From Enterocloster clostridioformis (GTDB lineage: Bacteria; Bacillota; Clostridia; Lachnospirales; Lachnospiraceae): a stretch of 64,000 nucleotides of DNA. Location: the NCBI RefSeq assembly GCF_020297485.1, contig NZ_JAIWZC010000001.1:1488001-1552000 (forward strand), in the 5' to 3' direction. The first letter of the stretch is position 1. Each line of letters starts with the position of its first letter. The notes under the pieces are model-generated. The model was not told the DNA's origin and made no database searches. It was given only the letters and a program-made list of their open reading frames with translations. Of the stretch, positions 7,911-17,211 are shown piece after piece. The translations under genes and the position numbers were made by a program.

Positions 7911-8822
7911 TTACCTGCTAACGTTTTTATTCATTTTAGGCTTCTGCCTCACCCTCTGGCTGGTTTTACGTATTTCATCTGTTTCCCTATTATAAGCATA
8001 TAGATAATCAGATAAATCCATCTCTCGTTTCTGATATCCGTCTTGTTTGGCATTATAAAGAGTTTCCTGAACCCAGCTTTTTCCTGCTTTGTTTTTATTT
8101 GATAACGCAAGACAGTGATTGATGCTATTGGGTATTAGTATCATATCTCCACCTAATTTATCTGACATTTCATGTATTTTGCTTTCATACAGCATAGCAG
8201 AAGCGCCTAAATAATGGGCTTCTGTGGACATTATATATATTTCTCTCGTTTCTGGGTCGTTGCTAAATGGTTTCATCGTAATATTTTTTTGATTTACCGG
8301 ATTCATAAGCGAATACTGGTAAAGGGTATCAAAATCCATTCCAAATTCTTTAAGAATATCATCTGTCACGTTTAGATTGATTTTTAGATCTTCCAACAAA
8401 GTATCTGTCGGGTGATAGGTAATTCTCAATGTGATTGCAAGGTCTCCATCTACATATAACTCATGTGGGACACTTTCCAGCGTTGCTTTATTTCTTTTTA
8501 CATTGAGAAAAGTAGGGACAACAAAATCTGGTAAAAATACCCCCATATCCTTTAATGCGGCTTTGGTTACTTTTTCGTCCCGCAAATATATTTCTAACGA
8601 ATTTTTAACCCCCAGTTCCAAAGACTCGTCCATATACGTAAACCGGTTATAATCCACAAATGGAAAAATACCTGTTGCCTCGTTCAGCGGCCCTCCCTGC
8701 ATAATTATCGTATTCCCATCCGAGTTATGATAAGGCAGCACAGCCTTCCACCCTAAACCCAACTTTTCTAAATAACTATTCATTTGTTCTGTAAAAGATA
8801 TATAGTATTCTTGTTTTGTCAA
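7911..8822 (-). CDS. DUF5688 family protein (array member 6)
   Basis: 303 residues starting at TTG 8822 behind GGAGGAATTATTACA. It has VDGDLAITLRITYHPTD near 122-138 and ASAMLYESKIHEMSDKLGGDMILIPNS near 230-255. It is closest to the neighbouring member at 8859-9794: both carry KDxGVFxPDxVxPxFxN near residue 92, which the other members lack. The basic C-terminus ends NKNVSR. Confidence 0.78.
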   Translation of the reverse strand: MTKQEYYISFTEQMNSYLEKLGLGWKAVLPYHNSDGNTIIMQGGPLNEATGIFPFVDYNRFTYMDESLELGVKNSLEIYLRDEKVTKAALKDMGVFLPDFVVPTFLNVKRNKATLESVPHELYVDGDLAITLRITYHPTDTLLEDLKINLNVTDDILKEFGMDFDTLYQYSLMNPVNQKNITMKPFSNDPETREIYIMSTEAHYLGASAMLYESKIHEMSDKLGGDMILIPNSINHCLALSNKNKAGKSWVQETLYNAKQDGYQKREMDLSDYLYAYNRETDEIRKTSQRVRQKPKMNKNVSR

Positions 8823-8858
8823 TGTAATAATTCCTCCATTTCGGTAATTATAGACTGC

Positions 8859-9794
8859 TTATCTGCCATATCTCCTTGCGTCTTTCAGTTTATGCTCATG
8901 TGAAGAAATCATATGAAACTGATTGTTGACACTACTATAACAATAAATATTTTCCGAAAGCGATTTTGCACTCCCAGTAATCAACTTATTGCTGTCATGC
9001 AGCGCATTTACCAGGTTGCGTATTCCGTCATCGTCCAGGTGTGGCATTGCAAGTATGTTATCAGCACTCATTGGAACCAACAGAACATCAGTCGTCCCCA
9101 TAATTTCTGCTAGTTCATTCATTTTATCTTTATACAGAATGGAAGCAGCCCCCCAATGTTGATTGGTATTTGTTACCACTAAGAAGATCGGCATATCCTT
9201 CGAGGACGCTTTAAAATGTATCATTTCAGCCATTATCTTGTATAGTTCTATTACCTGCACTGATTCAATATTTTTGGAATTATCCAAAGTTATCTGATAA
9301 AGTTGTCCAAAATCCAGGTTCCATTCCTCAAGTAATTCTCCTGTAACCATCAAATCAAGATTAATACCACCAAGTGATTGATATACAACTCGTAAAATAA
9401 TTGCCAGATCTTCAAACTTTAAATGCGGTATCTTATCTAGCATTTCGGCATTTTCTTCCGCATTAACAAATGACGGAATCACCATATCCGGTTGGAATAC
9501 TCCTATGTCTTTCAACGCGTATTTTGTAATTCTTTCATTGAAAAATTCCTCTGTTGCTTTGCGTGCGGCAACTCCCCACGGCGTTCCCTGTAAAAATTTT
9601 TCATAATAGTCAAAGATGGAAATGGGCGGAAAGTCACCATGATTTCCGCGAATCACCGTCAAGGCCGTTCCGCTTTCATTGACAATTTCATACCTAGCTC
9701 TCCAAGATACTCCCAGCATTTTTAAATTGTAACTGATTTCATGAGTAAAGAGTTTGATAAAATCTTCATATTCCAAATCTGCTTTTGTAAACAT
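8859..9794 (-). CDS. DUF5688 family protein (array member 5)
   Basis: 311 residues from ATG 9794, preceded by GGGGAGGTAGGACT. The conserved points are LGVSWRARYEIVNESG near 28, FEDLAIILRVVYQS near 127, EWNLDFGQLYQIT, WGAASILYKDKMNELAEIMG near 216 and VLLVPMSADNILAMP. It starts 4 nt after the stop of member 4. It pairs with member 6 as the most recent duplication visible in the array, judged by shared blocks. Confidence 0.78.
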   Translation of the reverse strand: MFTKADLEYEDFIKLFTHEISYNLKMLGVSWRARYEIVNESGTALTVIRGNHGDFPPISIFDYYEKFLQGTPWGVAARKATEEFFNERITKYALKDIGVFQPDMVIPSFVNAEENAEMLDKIPHLKFEDLAIILRVVYQSLGGINLDLMVTGELLEEWNLDFGQLYQITLDNSKNIESVQVIELYKIMAEMIHFKASSKDMPIFLVVTNTNQHWGAASILYKDKMNELAEIMGTTDVLLVPMSADNILAMPHLDDDGIRNLVNALHDSNKLITGSAKSLSENIYCYSSVNNQFHMISSHEHKLKDARRYGR

Positions 9795-9798
9795 AGTC

Positions 9799-10764
9799 CT
9801 ACCTCCCCTCTCTCTTATGTTTTGTTACATTTTCATAACTTACAGCTACAGCGTCCGCCTCACGGCTCATGGCTGATAGCACCTCCTCCAGTGTTTCCTT
9901 GAGCCTATTTAATTTGCCGTTTTCATACGAATAAACATGGTTGGACAATTTTAACCGTGGCTCTGTTTTTTCTATGTTCTGATGAAGTTCTTTTTGCACC
10001 CACGCTTCTCGCATACAACTTTCTGGTATTACGGCTGCTTCCCTCTCCGAATAAGGTACGATAATTAAATGTTCATGAATTACCTCCTCAAATTCGTGTA
10101 ACACTTCTGGATAAAACATTGCTCCGGTTCCATTTAATCCGAATAGATCATACGGCTCATAACACAGGTGTTTAGCATCTACAATCGTTTGCACGCGCCC
10201 GAATAATTTATCCTCTGGTAATTCTACCCAGTTAACTGCACAGGCACCAATTTCCTGAGCCTTGTTTTGTTTTGCAATATTAAATACTAACTCTACAGAA
10301 CAGCCCCACTTTTGTAAATGACTGTCATATACAACACTTTCCATAGTTTTGCCGAAAGGTATTTCATGTATAAACTTAAAATATACTGCCATGTCATCAA
10401 TTACAAGATATGGTATCCTGGCTTTTTCCAGTGTCTCTTTGCTTTTATTCAAATTTGTCGCAAAGGCCAGTATGTTTTCCTTACTTTCGACCTGCTCCCT
10501 TTGCACCACCCCAAAGTCACGAAAACATTTTAATGTTTGTTCTGCAATATGGAACTTAGGATAATTATTTTTGAAATGAGCTGCGTAAACTTCCTGGATA
10601 TCTATACTGTGGCAAATTTTTTCGCCTAAGTCCAAAGTTATGTTTTCAAAAGATAGCCCTTCTCCTATAATCACAGGCTTGATTGTATATCCACGCTGTT
10701 TTAAAAGCCTTTCTATTTCCTGTAAATAAATCTGCTTAAACTGCTCATATGTTAGCGGTTCCAT
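9799..10764 (-). CDS. DUF5688 family protein (array member 4)
   Basis: 321 residues. It contains IPYLVIDDMAVYFKFIHEIPFG near 122, LQKWGCSVELVFNIAKQN, GLNGTGAMFYPEVLHEFEEVI near 210 and HLIIVPYSEREAAVIPES near 233, followed by a lysine-rich tail ending HKREGR. Spacing to the previous gene is 12 nt with a GAAGG ribosome site, consistent with one long transcript. Confidence 0.8.
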   Translation of the reverse strand: MEPLTYEQFKQIYLQEIERLLKQRGYTIKPVIIGEGLSFENITLDLGEKICHSIDIQEVYAAHFKNNYPKFHIAEQTLKCFRDFGVVQREQVESKENILAFATNLNKSKETLEKARIPYLVIDDMAVYFKFIHEIPFGKTMESVVYDSHLQKWGCSVELVFNIAKQNKAQEIGACAVNWVELPEDKLFGRVQTIVDAKHLCYEPYDLFGLNGTGAMFYPEVLHEFEEVIHEHLIIVPYSEREAAVIPESCMREAWVQKELHQNIEKTEPRLKLSNHVYSYENGKLNRLKETLEEVLSAMSREADAVAVSYENVTKHKREGR

Positions 10765-10776
10765 TTGCTCACCTTC

Positions 10777-11721
10777 TTATCTTATTTTCTTTTTTTCGAT
10801 TTTAGCTTCAACTGCTGGAACCAGATTTCTTTTATCCAAATCATATTTAAAAATCTGCTCAGACATTATATGACGCCCTTCCCCATATGCCGCTTTCACC
10901 TCATTGTCAACTTGCAGTTCTTCCTGAAGTTCTGATACGCTACCAAGTTTCGGTGTCTGGATATAAGCACAGTAGACATCATGAGGAACAATCAACATCT
11001 CGTTTCCTAATATCTCATGTAATTGCTCCATAACCCTTGGATACCAAACAGCGCCAAATCCATTCATACCATAAACTTGATACATTTCCTTCAATGCTAT
11101 TGGCACACCATCCGTCGGTCTTAAAAAGATTGATTGATCATTCTCAAATCTGCTGGTCAGCGAATCGTACATATTTACAATATCCACGCCTATTTCTTTC
11201 AAATCCCTGTATCTGACTTTCTCAAAAAGTTCTTCCACACCGATTCCCCATGTTTCCAAATGCTCTTCTGTAACGTCTCCGCAGTACGATTTCTCCTCTT
11301 TTTCAATCCAGAACCGGAAAGTAACTGCCATATCCTGATATGGCATGTATGCAATGTTTCCTTCCACCAGTTTATCCTGATATTCTGCTAAATTCATAGG
11401 ATAAATAAGTACATGCGCGATCTGCTCCAGTTGATTGCGCGGTATCCACTCAACTTCATCAAATATGCCCAGAATATACGTGGCAGCCTCGTCTATCTCG
11501 ATGCTTTCAGTGACATAACAATTGAGATAAACCAGTTCCATCGGAATGCTGGGGCAAACTAACTCCCCGCCGTCTTTCAGCGTAATGGCTTCAAATGGCG
11601 TTCCTTCAGCTACCAGTTTCAGTTCCTCCCCTTTGTCTCTTACTTGTAGCTGGTCTTTGAATTCATCAATAAAATCCTCTCGTAATTCGTCATATGCCTC
11701 GCTCTCACTATAATAATTCAT
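10777..11721 (-). CDS. DUF5688 family protein (array member 3)
   Basis: 314 residues. The N-terminus is acidic (YSESEAYDELREDFIDEF). Then come EGTPFEAITLKDGGELVCPSIPMELVY near 40, MPYQDMAVTFRFWIEKEEKSY near 126, HLETWGIGVEELFEKVRYRDL near 150, YGMNGFGAVWYPRVMEQL near 217 and MLIVPHDVYCAYIQTPKLGS near 240. It is very similar to the interrupted copy upstream at 11772-12665 (same EGTPFE, CGDVTEEHLE/RGDVTREWLD and AYIQTP blocks), so these two are a recent duplicate pair. Confidence 0.8.
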   Translation of the reverse strand: MNYYSESEAYDELREDFIDEFKDQLQVRDKGEELKLVAEGTPFEAITLKDGGELVCPSIPMELVYLNCYVTESIEIDEAATYILGIFDEVEWIPRNQLEQIAHVLIYPMNLAEYQDKLVEGNIAYMPYQDMAVTFRFWIEKEEKSYCGDVTEEHLETWGIGVEELFEKVRYRDLKEIGVDIVNMYDSLTSRFENDQSIFLRPTDGVPIALKEMYQVYGMNGFGAVWYPRVMEQLHEILGNEMLIVPHDVYCAYIQTPKLGSVSELQEELQVDNEVKAAYGEGRHIMSEQIFKYDLDKRNLVPAVEAKIEKKKIR

Positions 11722-11771
11722 CTCTCATCTTTCCTTTCTGGCCATTTGCATTTCACCCGGTTAAAGCGTTT

Positions 11772-12665
11772 TTATTTCACTTTATGCTTTTCAACGATAT
11801 GTTCCATTGCCGGGACTAGGTTTTTCTTGTTGGTATCATATTTAAATATTTTTCCAGAGAGTACAAGATGCCTATCGCCAGTCAACGCATTCACGCGATT
11901 GTCCTCCTGTAATTCTTCTTGCAGTTTTGCAGCACTCTTGATATCCGGTGTCTGGATATAGGCCGTATAGGATTCTTCAGGGATGATAAGCACCTCACTG
12001 CCCATTTTTTTAACCACTTGTTCCATAACATTTGGATAAAGGGCAGCACCAAAGCCATTGATGCCATACAAAGCAGCCTGCTGTGATTCCCCTGATTTTT
12101 CCCCTACCTGCTCTATGTTTTTAATTTCACCCCCAATTTGCTCCAAATCTTTATACCTTACTTTTTCAAAGAGTTCCTTTGCATTTAACCCCTGCCTATC
12201 CAGCCATTCTCTTGTAACATCCCCGCGATACGACCTGTTGTCGTCCTCAATGCAGAATTGAAAAGTGACCGCCATATCCTCAAAGGGTAAATATGCAATA
12301 CCATTCTCTTCCAGCTTATCCCTGCAATGTGATAGATTCACTGGAAACACGATTACATTTTCTAATTTTGCCAGCCGCTCCTGGGATATCCGCTCTGCCT
12401 CAACCTGAATCTCCAGGATATCCGATACTGCCTCATCAATTTCCCGTATGGCAAAAATATAGCAATTTCTGTACACCAGTTCCATAAATATGCTGGTACA
12501 TAGTAAAGGACCATTTTCTTTGAATGTAAAGGATTCAAAAGGAGTACCCTCCGCCACCATTACCAGCTTCTCCCCATTTCCTCCGCGTTCTAACTATGCC
12601 TTATATTCACTAAGGAAATCGTCCCTGACTTCCTCATATGCCTGGTTTTCATCATATTCACGCAT
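11772..12665 (-). pseudogene. DUF5688 family gene with in-frame amber codon (array member 2)
   Basis: A full-length DUF5688 frame from ATG 12665 to 11772, interrupted at codon 24 by TAG (12594-12596), where a CAG glutamine codon is the simplest ancestor. Downstream the frame is intact. An internal ATG near 12563, with GGGGAG about 8 nt before it, could allow restart and a protein of about 262 residues lacking the first helical block. Remaining blocks include YLPFEDMAVTFQFCIEDD and YGINGFGAALYPNVMEQV. Either a young pseudogene or an N-terminally shortened protein. Confidence 0.75.
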
Positions 12666-12725
12666 TTTGGTTCTCCTCTCCGTCTATTTACCGTTTACTG
12701 CATCAGTAGATTCCCATACCGGCTC

Positions 12726-13646
12726 TTAGACCAGAGTTTTTTTCACCAATGAGGACTGATGCACCGTCAGGGTTTTACTCTTGAGGCTATAATACAGAAC
12801 CGACTCTGACAACGGATGGCTCACAAATCCTTTTAAAGATTTTTTTCTTTCAAGACGCATCTGAAGGTCAGCAGGTGTGTACTGGTCTGCGGCATAGATA
12901 GCGGTTTCCTCTGCTGTTACCGGAAGCAGATACAAGTCTGTGTTGACCTCTTCTGCAAATTCATCCAGAATATTCCTATAAAGCATGCCGGCCGCGCCTC
13001 CCAGACCTGTCAGCCGCCAGGCACTTGCGCGTTCATTTGTAATCTTTCCTCTCCCAAGCGTAAAACCTTCCTCCAAACCTTCCCGTATAACGGCTGCGAC
13101 CGGTTCAATTTTCACACTATACTGGGAGAAAGAATTGTCAGACACGCACGCATGCAGTTGATCTACATGCATTCCCCACCGCTGTAAGTCCTCTTCATCT
13201 ACGGGCATTGTGTATACAAGTTTTTCATTTTCCTCTTTCACACGGAACCGGTAATAGATACACATATCTCCCATTCTGGTATATGGCAGTTCCAATTCTT
13301 CCAGCCTTTTCTGGTATTTGTTTGCATTCACCGCATGGAACTCTACAAACAACGGATTCTTGACAGCATCCATCTTCAGTCGGATTCCTCCAGTTTCCGC
13401 CGTCTGAAATTCCTCCAGTGTCTCCGAAGCCAATATCCTGACTGGCAGCATTTCGTACTGACTTCTCAAAAACAGTTCCTCTATGCTGACCACAGGGCAG
13501 TACCTGTCATACTCCTTGAAAGTCATTGTGATTGATTCACCTGGCAGACCTTCCATAACCAAGTTCAACGCCCCTGACATTTTACTTTTCTCCATCAGGT
13601 CAATGAACTGATAGAGAAATTCTTCCTTGAAATTAAAATAATCCAT
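12726..13646 (-). CDS. DUF5688 family protein (array member 1)
   Basis: 306 residues from ATG 13646 behind AAGGAGACAGA. It has EGLPGESITMTFKEYDRYCPVVSIEELFLR near 33-62, YTRMGDMCIYYRFRVKEEN near 125, LQRWGMHVDQLHACV, RLTGLGGAAGMLYRNILDEF near 222 and DLYLLPVTAEETAIY near 247. This is the first gene after the IS array. Without the IS its start would lie 23 nt from the stop of the Toprim gene, so it was probably the next gene of that operon and may now depend on a promoter provided by the IS. Confidence 0.8.
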   Translation of the reverse strand: MDYFNFKEEFLYQFIDLMEKSKMSGALNLVMEGLPGESITMTFKEYDRYCPVVSIEELFLRSQYEMLPVRILASETLEEFQTAETGGIRLKMDAVKNPLFVEFHAVNANKYQKRLEELELPYTRMGDMCIYYRFRVKEENEKLVYTMPVDEEDLQRWGMHVDQLHACVSDNSFSQYSVKIEPVAAVIREGLEEGFTLGRGKITNERASAWRLTGLGGAAGMLYRNILDEFAEEVNTDLYLLPVTAEETAIYAADQYTPADLQMRLERKKSLKGFVSHPLSESVLYYSLKSKTLTVHQSSLVKKTLV

Positions 13647-13673
13647 TCTGTCTCCTTACTTTTATGAAATTAT

Positions 13674-15432
13674 TTAGGCGTTTGCGAAACGCCAGAACCC
13701 ATATAAATACGGGATTCTTTTTCTTACAAAATAAAACAACTCCTCACTGGTTTATGGTAAAATAGAATTGTCCAGAAACTATCTACCAATCCACCAAGAA
13801 AGGAGTTGTACCTATATGATAACATACAAACAGCTTTCTTTGGCAGATATTTTTACCGATTGCCAAAATAAATTTGATAACGATAAATATGAGTTCCTTT
13901 CTTTGCTTGATGAAACCATCAACCTCGATGAAATTGTCCCGACGTCTTTTGTTTCCCATTTCCACGCCGCCACCGGCAGACCTAGAAAGCACCTTCTTTA
14001 TCCAATGCTCAAGGCTCTGTTATTACAGCTTATTTTCTCGATTCCTACTACTTCCCTCCTGATTGTATTTTTGAAATACTCTCAGGAATTACGGGATTTC
14101 TGTGGCTTTGATGTTGTTCCTGACGCGTCTAAATTCACACGCTTCAAACAGGATTTCTTATTGGACTTACAATCGATGTTTGACAGGCTGGTTGACCTGA
14201 CCGAACCGATATGCCAACGGATTGATAAGGAAAAAGCATCTATGCTTCTCTTTGATACCTCCGGTATTGAAGCATGGGTAACAGAAAATAATCCCAAATA
14301 CGCCAACCGTATCATCAAACAGCTAAAATCTTTAAAAAAAGCGAACGGGCTGGATGATTCCTTTGACCCTTATAAAGCCGCCTATGGTTCCATGCCGCCT
14401 CATGCTGCCGCTAATCCTGCGATTCAGCAGATGTACATTAACGGGCATTTCTGTTATGCCTTTAAATTCGGCATCGTTACAAACGGGCTGGGTATCGTCA
14501 GACATATTTCCTTTTACAACAAAGATTTTCTCGTATCCCATCCTGAGATCATCGTGGAAAAGAAATCTGACTCTCCGGATGAGGACAAAAGCCTTGCAGA
14601 TTCCAAAGCGCTAATCCCGACTCTGAAGGATTTCTTCCGGAAACATCCGCTTATCAACCCCAAAACGTTTCTGGGGGATGCCGCTTTCGATTCCATCGAG
14701 ATTTATAAATACCTACTGCAGGAAACATCCTTTGAAAAAGCGTATATTCCCCTGAAAAACAAACTCAAAATCGAAGGAGTCGATTACACCGTAAATGCTG
14801 ATGGCATTCCCTGTTGCCCGCATGATGCTTCACTCCCAATGAAACGGGAAGGAAGTAAATCTCATTTGCGCTGTGGTCTTCCAACCATGAAATTTGTCTG
14901 TCCCAAAATGAAATGGGAACGAGACAACATTACAAAGAAAACCAAACGCGTATGCCATTGTGACAACCCGTGTACAGCATCTTCCTGCGGAAGAATGATC
15001 TACATCTATCCGGAACAGAACCTCCGTGCTTATCCAGGGACTATCCGCGGCACATCAGAATGGGACTCCACATATAAAATCCGGGTGAATGTAGAAAAAT
15101 CCATTAACCACTTTAAGGACAGCTTTTGTGTTGCCGGGCGTAAAACACAGAATGAGAAAACACTCCATGCGGATTTGCTCCTTGCCGGAATTGCCCAGCT
15201 GATTACCGTAATGGTTGCGGATAAAATCCATAAACATCAATATATCCGCAGCTTGAAACCTTTGATCGCATAAGTATCCGTGGTTCATATTCCTTTACTG
15301 TCAGATACCCGTATCTGTTTTATTTTCGCACCCGAAAATCCTGTTTTTTACACACACCTCCCGAAAATCCGGCTATGCCAGATTTTTGTCTTGTTGGAAT
15401 CAAGATTTCCTACTTGTTTCGCAATTACCTAA
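13674..15432 (+). mobile_element. IS copy 1 of 4 in a perfect tandem array
   Basis: A 1,759-bp insertion sequence. The ends are imperfect inverted repeats: TTAGGCGTTTGCGAAAC at the left and, inverted, TTAGGTAATTGCGAAAC at the right (15416-15432). The left end also forms a hairpin (GGCGTTTGCGAAACGCC). The 9-bp sequence TGAAATTAT flanks the whole array on both sides (13665-13673 and 20740-20748) and recurs at every internal junction, consistent with a target duplication. The element runs opposite to the surrounding minus-strand genes. The family is probably IS1182-like or another IS4/IS5-type DDE group; I cannot fix it without a search. Confidence 0.85.
13816..15273 (+). CDS. DDE transposase (IS copy 1)
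   Basis: 485 residues from ATG 13816 behind AAGAAAGGAGTTGTACCTAT. The N-terminal GRPRKHLLYPMLKALLLQLIF with PDASKFTRFKQDF is the DUF772-like domain. The DDE core has the Asp of LLFDTSGIEAW near 160, the Asp of FLGDAAFDS near 295 and a Glu in the C-terminal EKSINHFKDSFCVAG. A cysteine-rich insert (CCPHD, CGLPTMKFVCP, CHCDNPCTASSCG) lies near 335-405. The frame is intact, so the transposase may be functional. The other three copies encode the same protein. Confidence 0.85.
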   Translation: MITYKQLSLADIFTDCQNKFDNDKYEFLSLLDETINLDEIVPTSFVSHFHAATGRPRKHLLYPMLKALLLQLIFSIPTTSLLIVFLKYSQELRDFCGFDVVPDASKFTRFKQDFLLDLQSMFDRLVDLTEPICQRIDKEKASMLLFDTSGIEAWVTENNPKYANRIIKQLKSLKKANGLDDSFDPYKAAYGSMPPHAAANPAIQQMYINGHFCYAFKFGIVTNGLGIVRHISFYNKDFLVSHPEIIVEKKSDSPDEDKSLADSKALIPTLKDFFRKHPLINPKTFLGDAAFDSIEIYKYLLQETSFEKAYIPLKNKLKIEGVDYTVNADGIPCCPHDASLPMKREGSKSHLRCGLPTMKFVCPKMKWERDNITKKTKRVCHCDNPCTASSCGRMIYIYPEQNLRAYPGTIRGTSEWDSTYKIRVNVEKSINHFKDSFCVAGRKTQNEKTLHADLLLAGIAQLITVMVADKIHKHQYIRSLKPLIA

Positions 15433-15442
15433 TGAAATTATT

Positions 15443-17201
15443 TTAGGCGTTTGCGAAACGCCAGAACCCATATAAATACGGGATTCTTTTTCTTACAAAA
15501 TAAAACAACTCCTCACTGGTTTATGGTAAAATAGAATTGTCCAGAAACTATCTACCAATCCACCAAGAAAGGAGTTGTACCTATATGATAACATACAAAC
15601 AGCTTTCTTTGGCAGATATTTTTACCGATTGCCAAAATAAATTTGATAACGATAAATATGAGTTCCTTTCTTTGCTTGATGAAACCATCAACCTCGATGA
15701 AATTGTCCCGACGTCTTTTGTTTCCCATTTCCACGCCGCCACCGGCAGACCTAGAAAGCACCTTCTTTATCCAATGCTCAAGGCTCTGTTATTACAGCTT
15801 ATTTTCTCGATTCCTACTACTTCCCTCCTGATTGTATTTTTGAAATACTCTCAGGAATTACGGGATTTCTGTGGCTTTGATGTTGTTCCTGACGCGTCTA
15901 AATTCACACGCTTCAAACAGGATTTCTTATTGGACTTACAATCGATGTTTGACAGGCTGGTTGACCTGACCGAACCGATATGCCAACGGATTGATAAGGA
16001 AAAAGCATCTATGCTTCTCTTTGATACCTCCGGTATTGAAGCATGGGTAACAGAAAATAATCCCAAATACGCCAACCGTATCATCAAACAGCTAAAATCT
16101 TTAAAAAAAGCGAACGGGCTGGATGATTCCTTTGACCCTTATAAAGCCGCCTATGGTTCCATGCCGCCTCATGCTGCCGCTAATCCTGCGATTCAGCAGA
16201 TGTACATTAACGGGCATTTCTGTTATGCCTTTAAATTCGGCATCGTTACAAACGGGCTGGGTATCGTCAGACATATTTCCTTTTACAACAAAGATTTTCT
16301 CGTATCCCATCCTGAGATCATCGTGGAAAAGAAATCTGACTCTCCGGATGAGGACAAAAGCCTTGCAGATTCCAAAGCGCTAATCCCGACTCTGAAGGAT
16401 TTCTTCCGGAAACATCCGCTTATCAACCCCAAAACGTTTCTGGGGGATGCCGCTTTCGATTCCATCGAGATTTATAAATACCTACTGCAGGAAACATCCT
16501 TTGAAAAAGCGTATATTCCCCTGAAAAACAAACTCAAAATCGAAGGAGTCGATTACACCGTAAATGCTGATGGCATTCCCTGTTGCCCGCATGATGCTTC
16601 ACTCCCAATGAAACGGGAAGGAAGTAAATCTCATTTGCGCTGTGGTCTTCCAACCATGAAATTTGTCTGTCCCAAAATGAAATGGGAACGAGACAACATT
16701 ACAAAGAAAACCAAACGCGTATGCCATTGTGACAACCCGTGTACAGCATCTTCCTGCGGAAGAATGATCTACATCTATCCGGAACAGAACCTCCGTGCTT
16801 ATCCAGGGACTATCCGCGGCACATCAGAATGGGACTCCACATATAAAATCCGGGTGAATGTAGAAAAATCCATTAACCACTTTAAGGACAGCTTTTGTGT
16901 TGCCGGGCGTAAAACACAGAATGAGAAAACACTCCATGCGGATTTGCTCCTTGCCGGAATTGCCCAGCTGATTACCGTAATGGTTGCGGATAAAATCCAT
17001 AAACATCAATATATCCGCAGCTTGAAACCTTTGATCGCATAAGTATCCGTGGTTCATATTCCTTTACTGTCAGATACCCGTATCTGTTTTATTTTCGCAC
17101 CCGAAAATCCTGTTTTTTACACACACCTCCCGAAAATCCGGCTATGCCAGATTTTTGTCTTGTTGGAATCAAGATTTCCTACTTGTTTCGCAATTACCTA
17201 A
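15443..17201 (+). mobile_element. IS copy 2 of 4
   Basis: Same 1,759-bp unit, separated from copy 1 by the 10-bp spacer TGAAATTATT (15433-15442). The spacer is the 9-bp flank plus one extra T that is absent from the outer left flank. By eye I found no substitution relative to copy 1. Confidence 0.85.
15585..17042 (+). CDS. DDE transposase (IS copy 2)
   Basis: The 485-residue product is identical to that of copy 1, with the same ribosome site and start. Confidence 0.85.
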   Translation: MITYKQLSLADIFTDCQNKFDNDKYEFLSLLDETINLDEIVPTSFVSHFHAATGRPRKHLLYPMLKALLLQLIFSIPTTSLLIVFLKYSQELRDFCGFDVVPDASKFTRFKQDFLLDLQSMFDRLVDLTEPICQRIDKEKASMLLFDTSGIEAWVTENNPKYANRIIKQLKSLKKANGLDDSFDPYKAAYGSMPPHAAANPAIQQMYINGHFCYAFKFGIVTNGLGIVRHISFYNKDFLVSHPEIIVEKKSDSPDEDKSLADSKALIPTLKDFFRKHPLINPKTFLGDAAFDSIEIYKYLLQETSFEKAYIPLKNKLKIEGVDYTVNADGIPCCPHDASLPMKREGSKSHLRCGLPTMKFVCPKMKWERDNITKKTKRVCHCDNPCTASSCGRMIYIYPEQNLRAYPGTIRGTSEWDSTYKIRVNVEKSINHFKDSFCVAGRKTQNEKTLHADLLLAGIAQLITVMVADKIHKHQYIRSLKPLIA

Positions 17202-17211
17202 TGAAATTATT

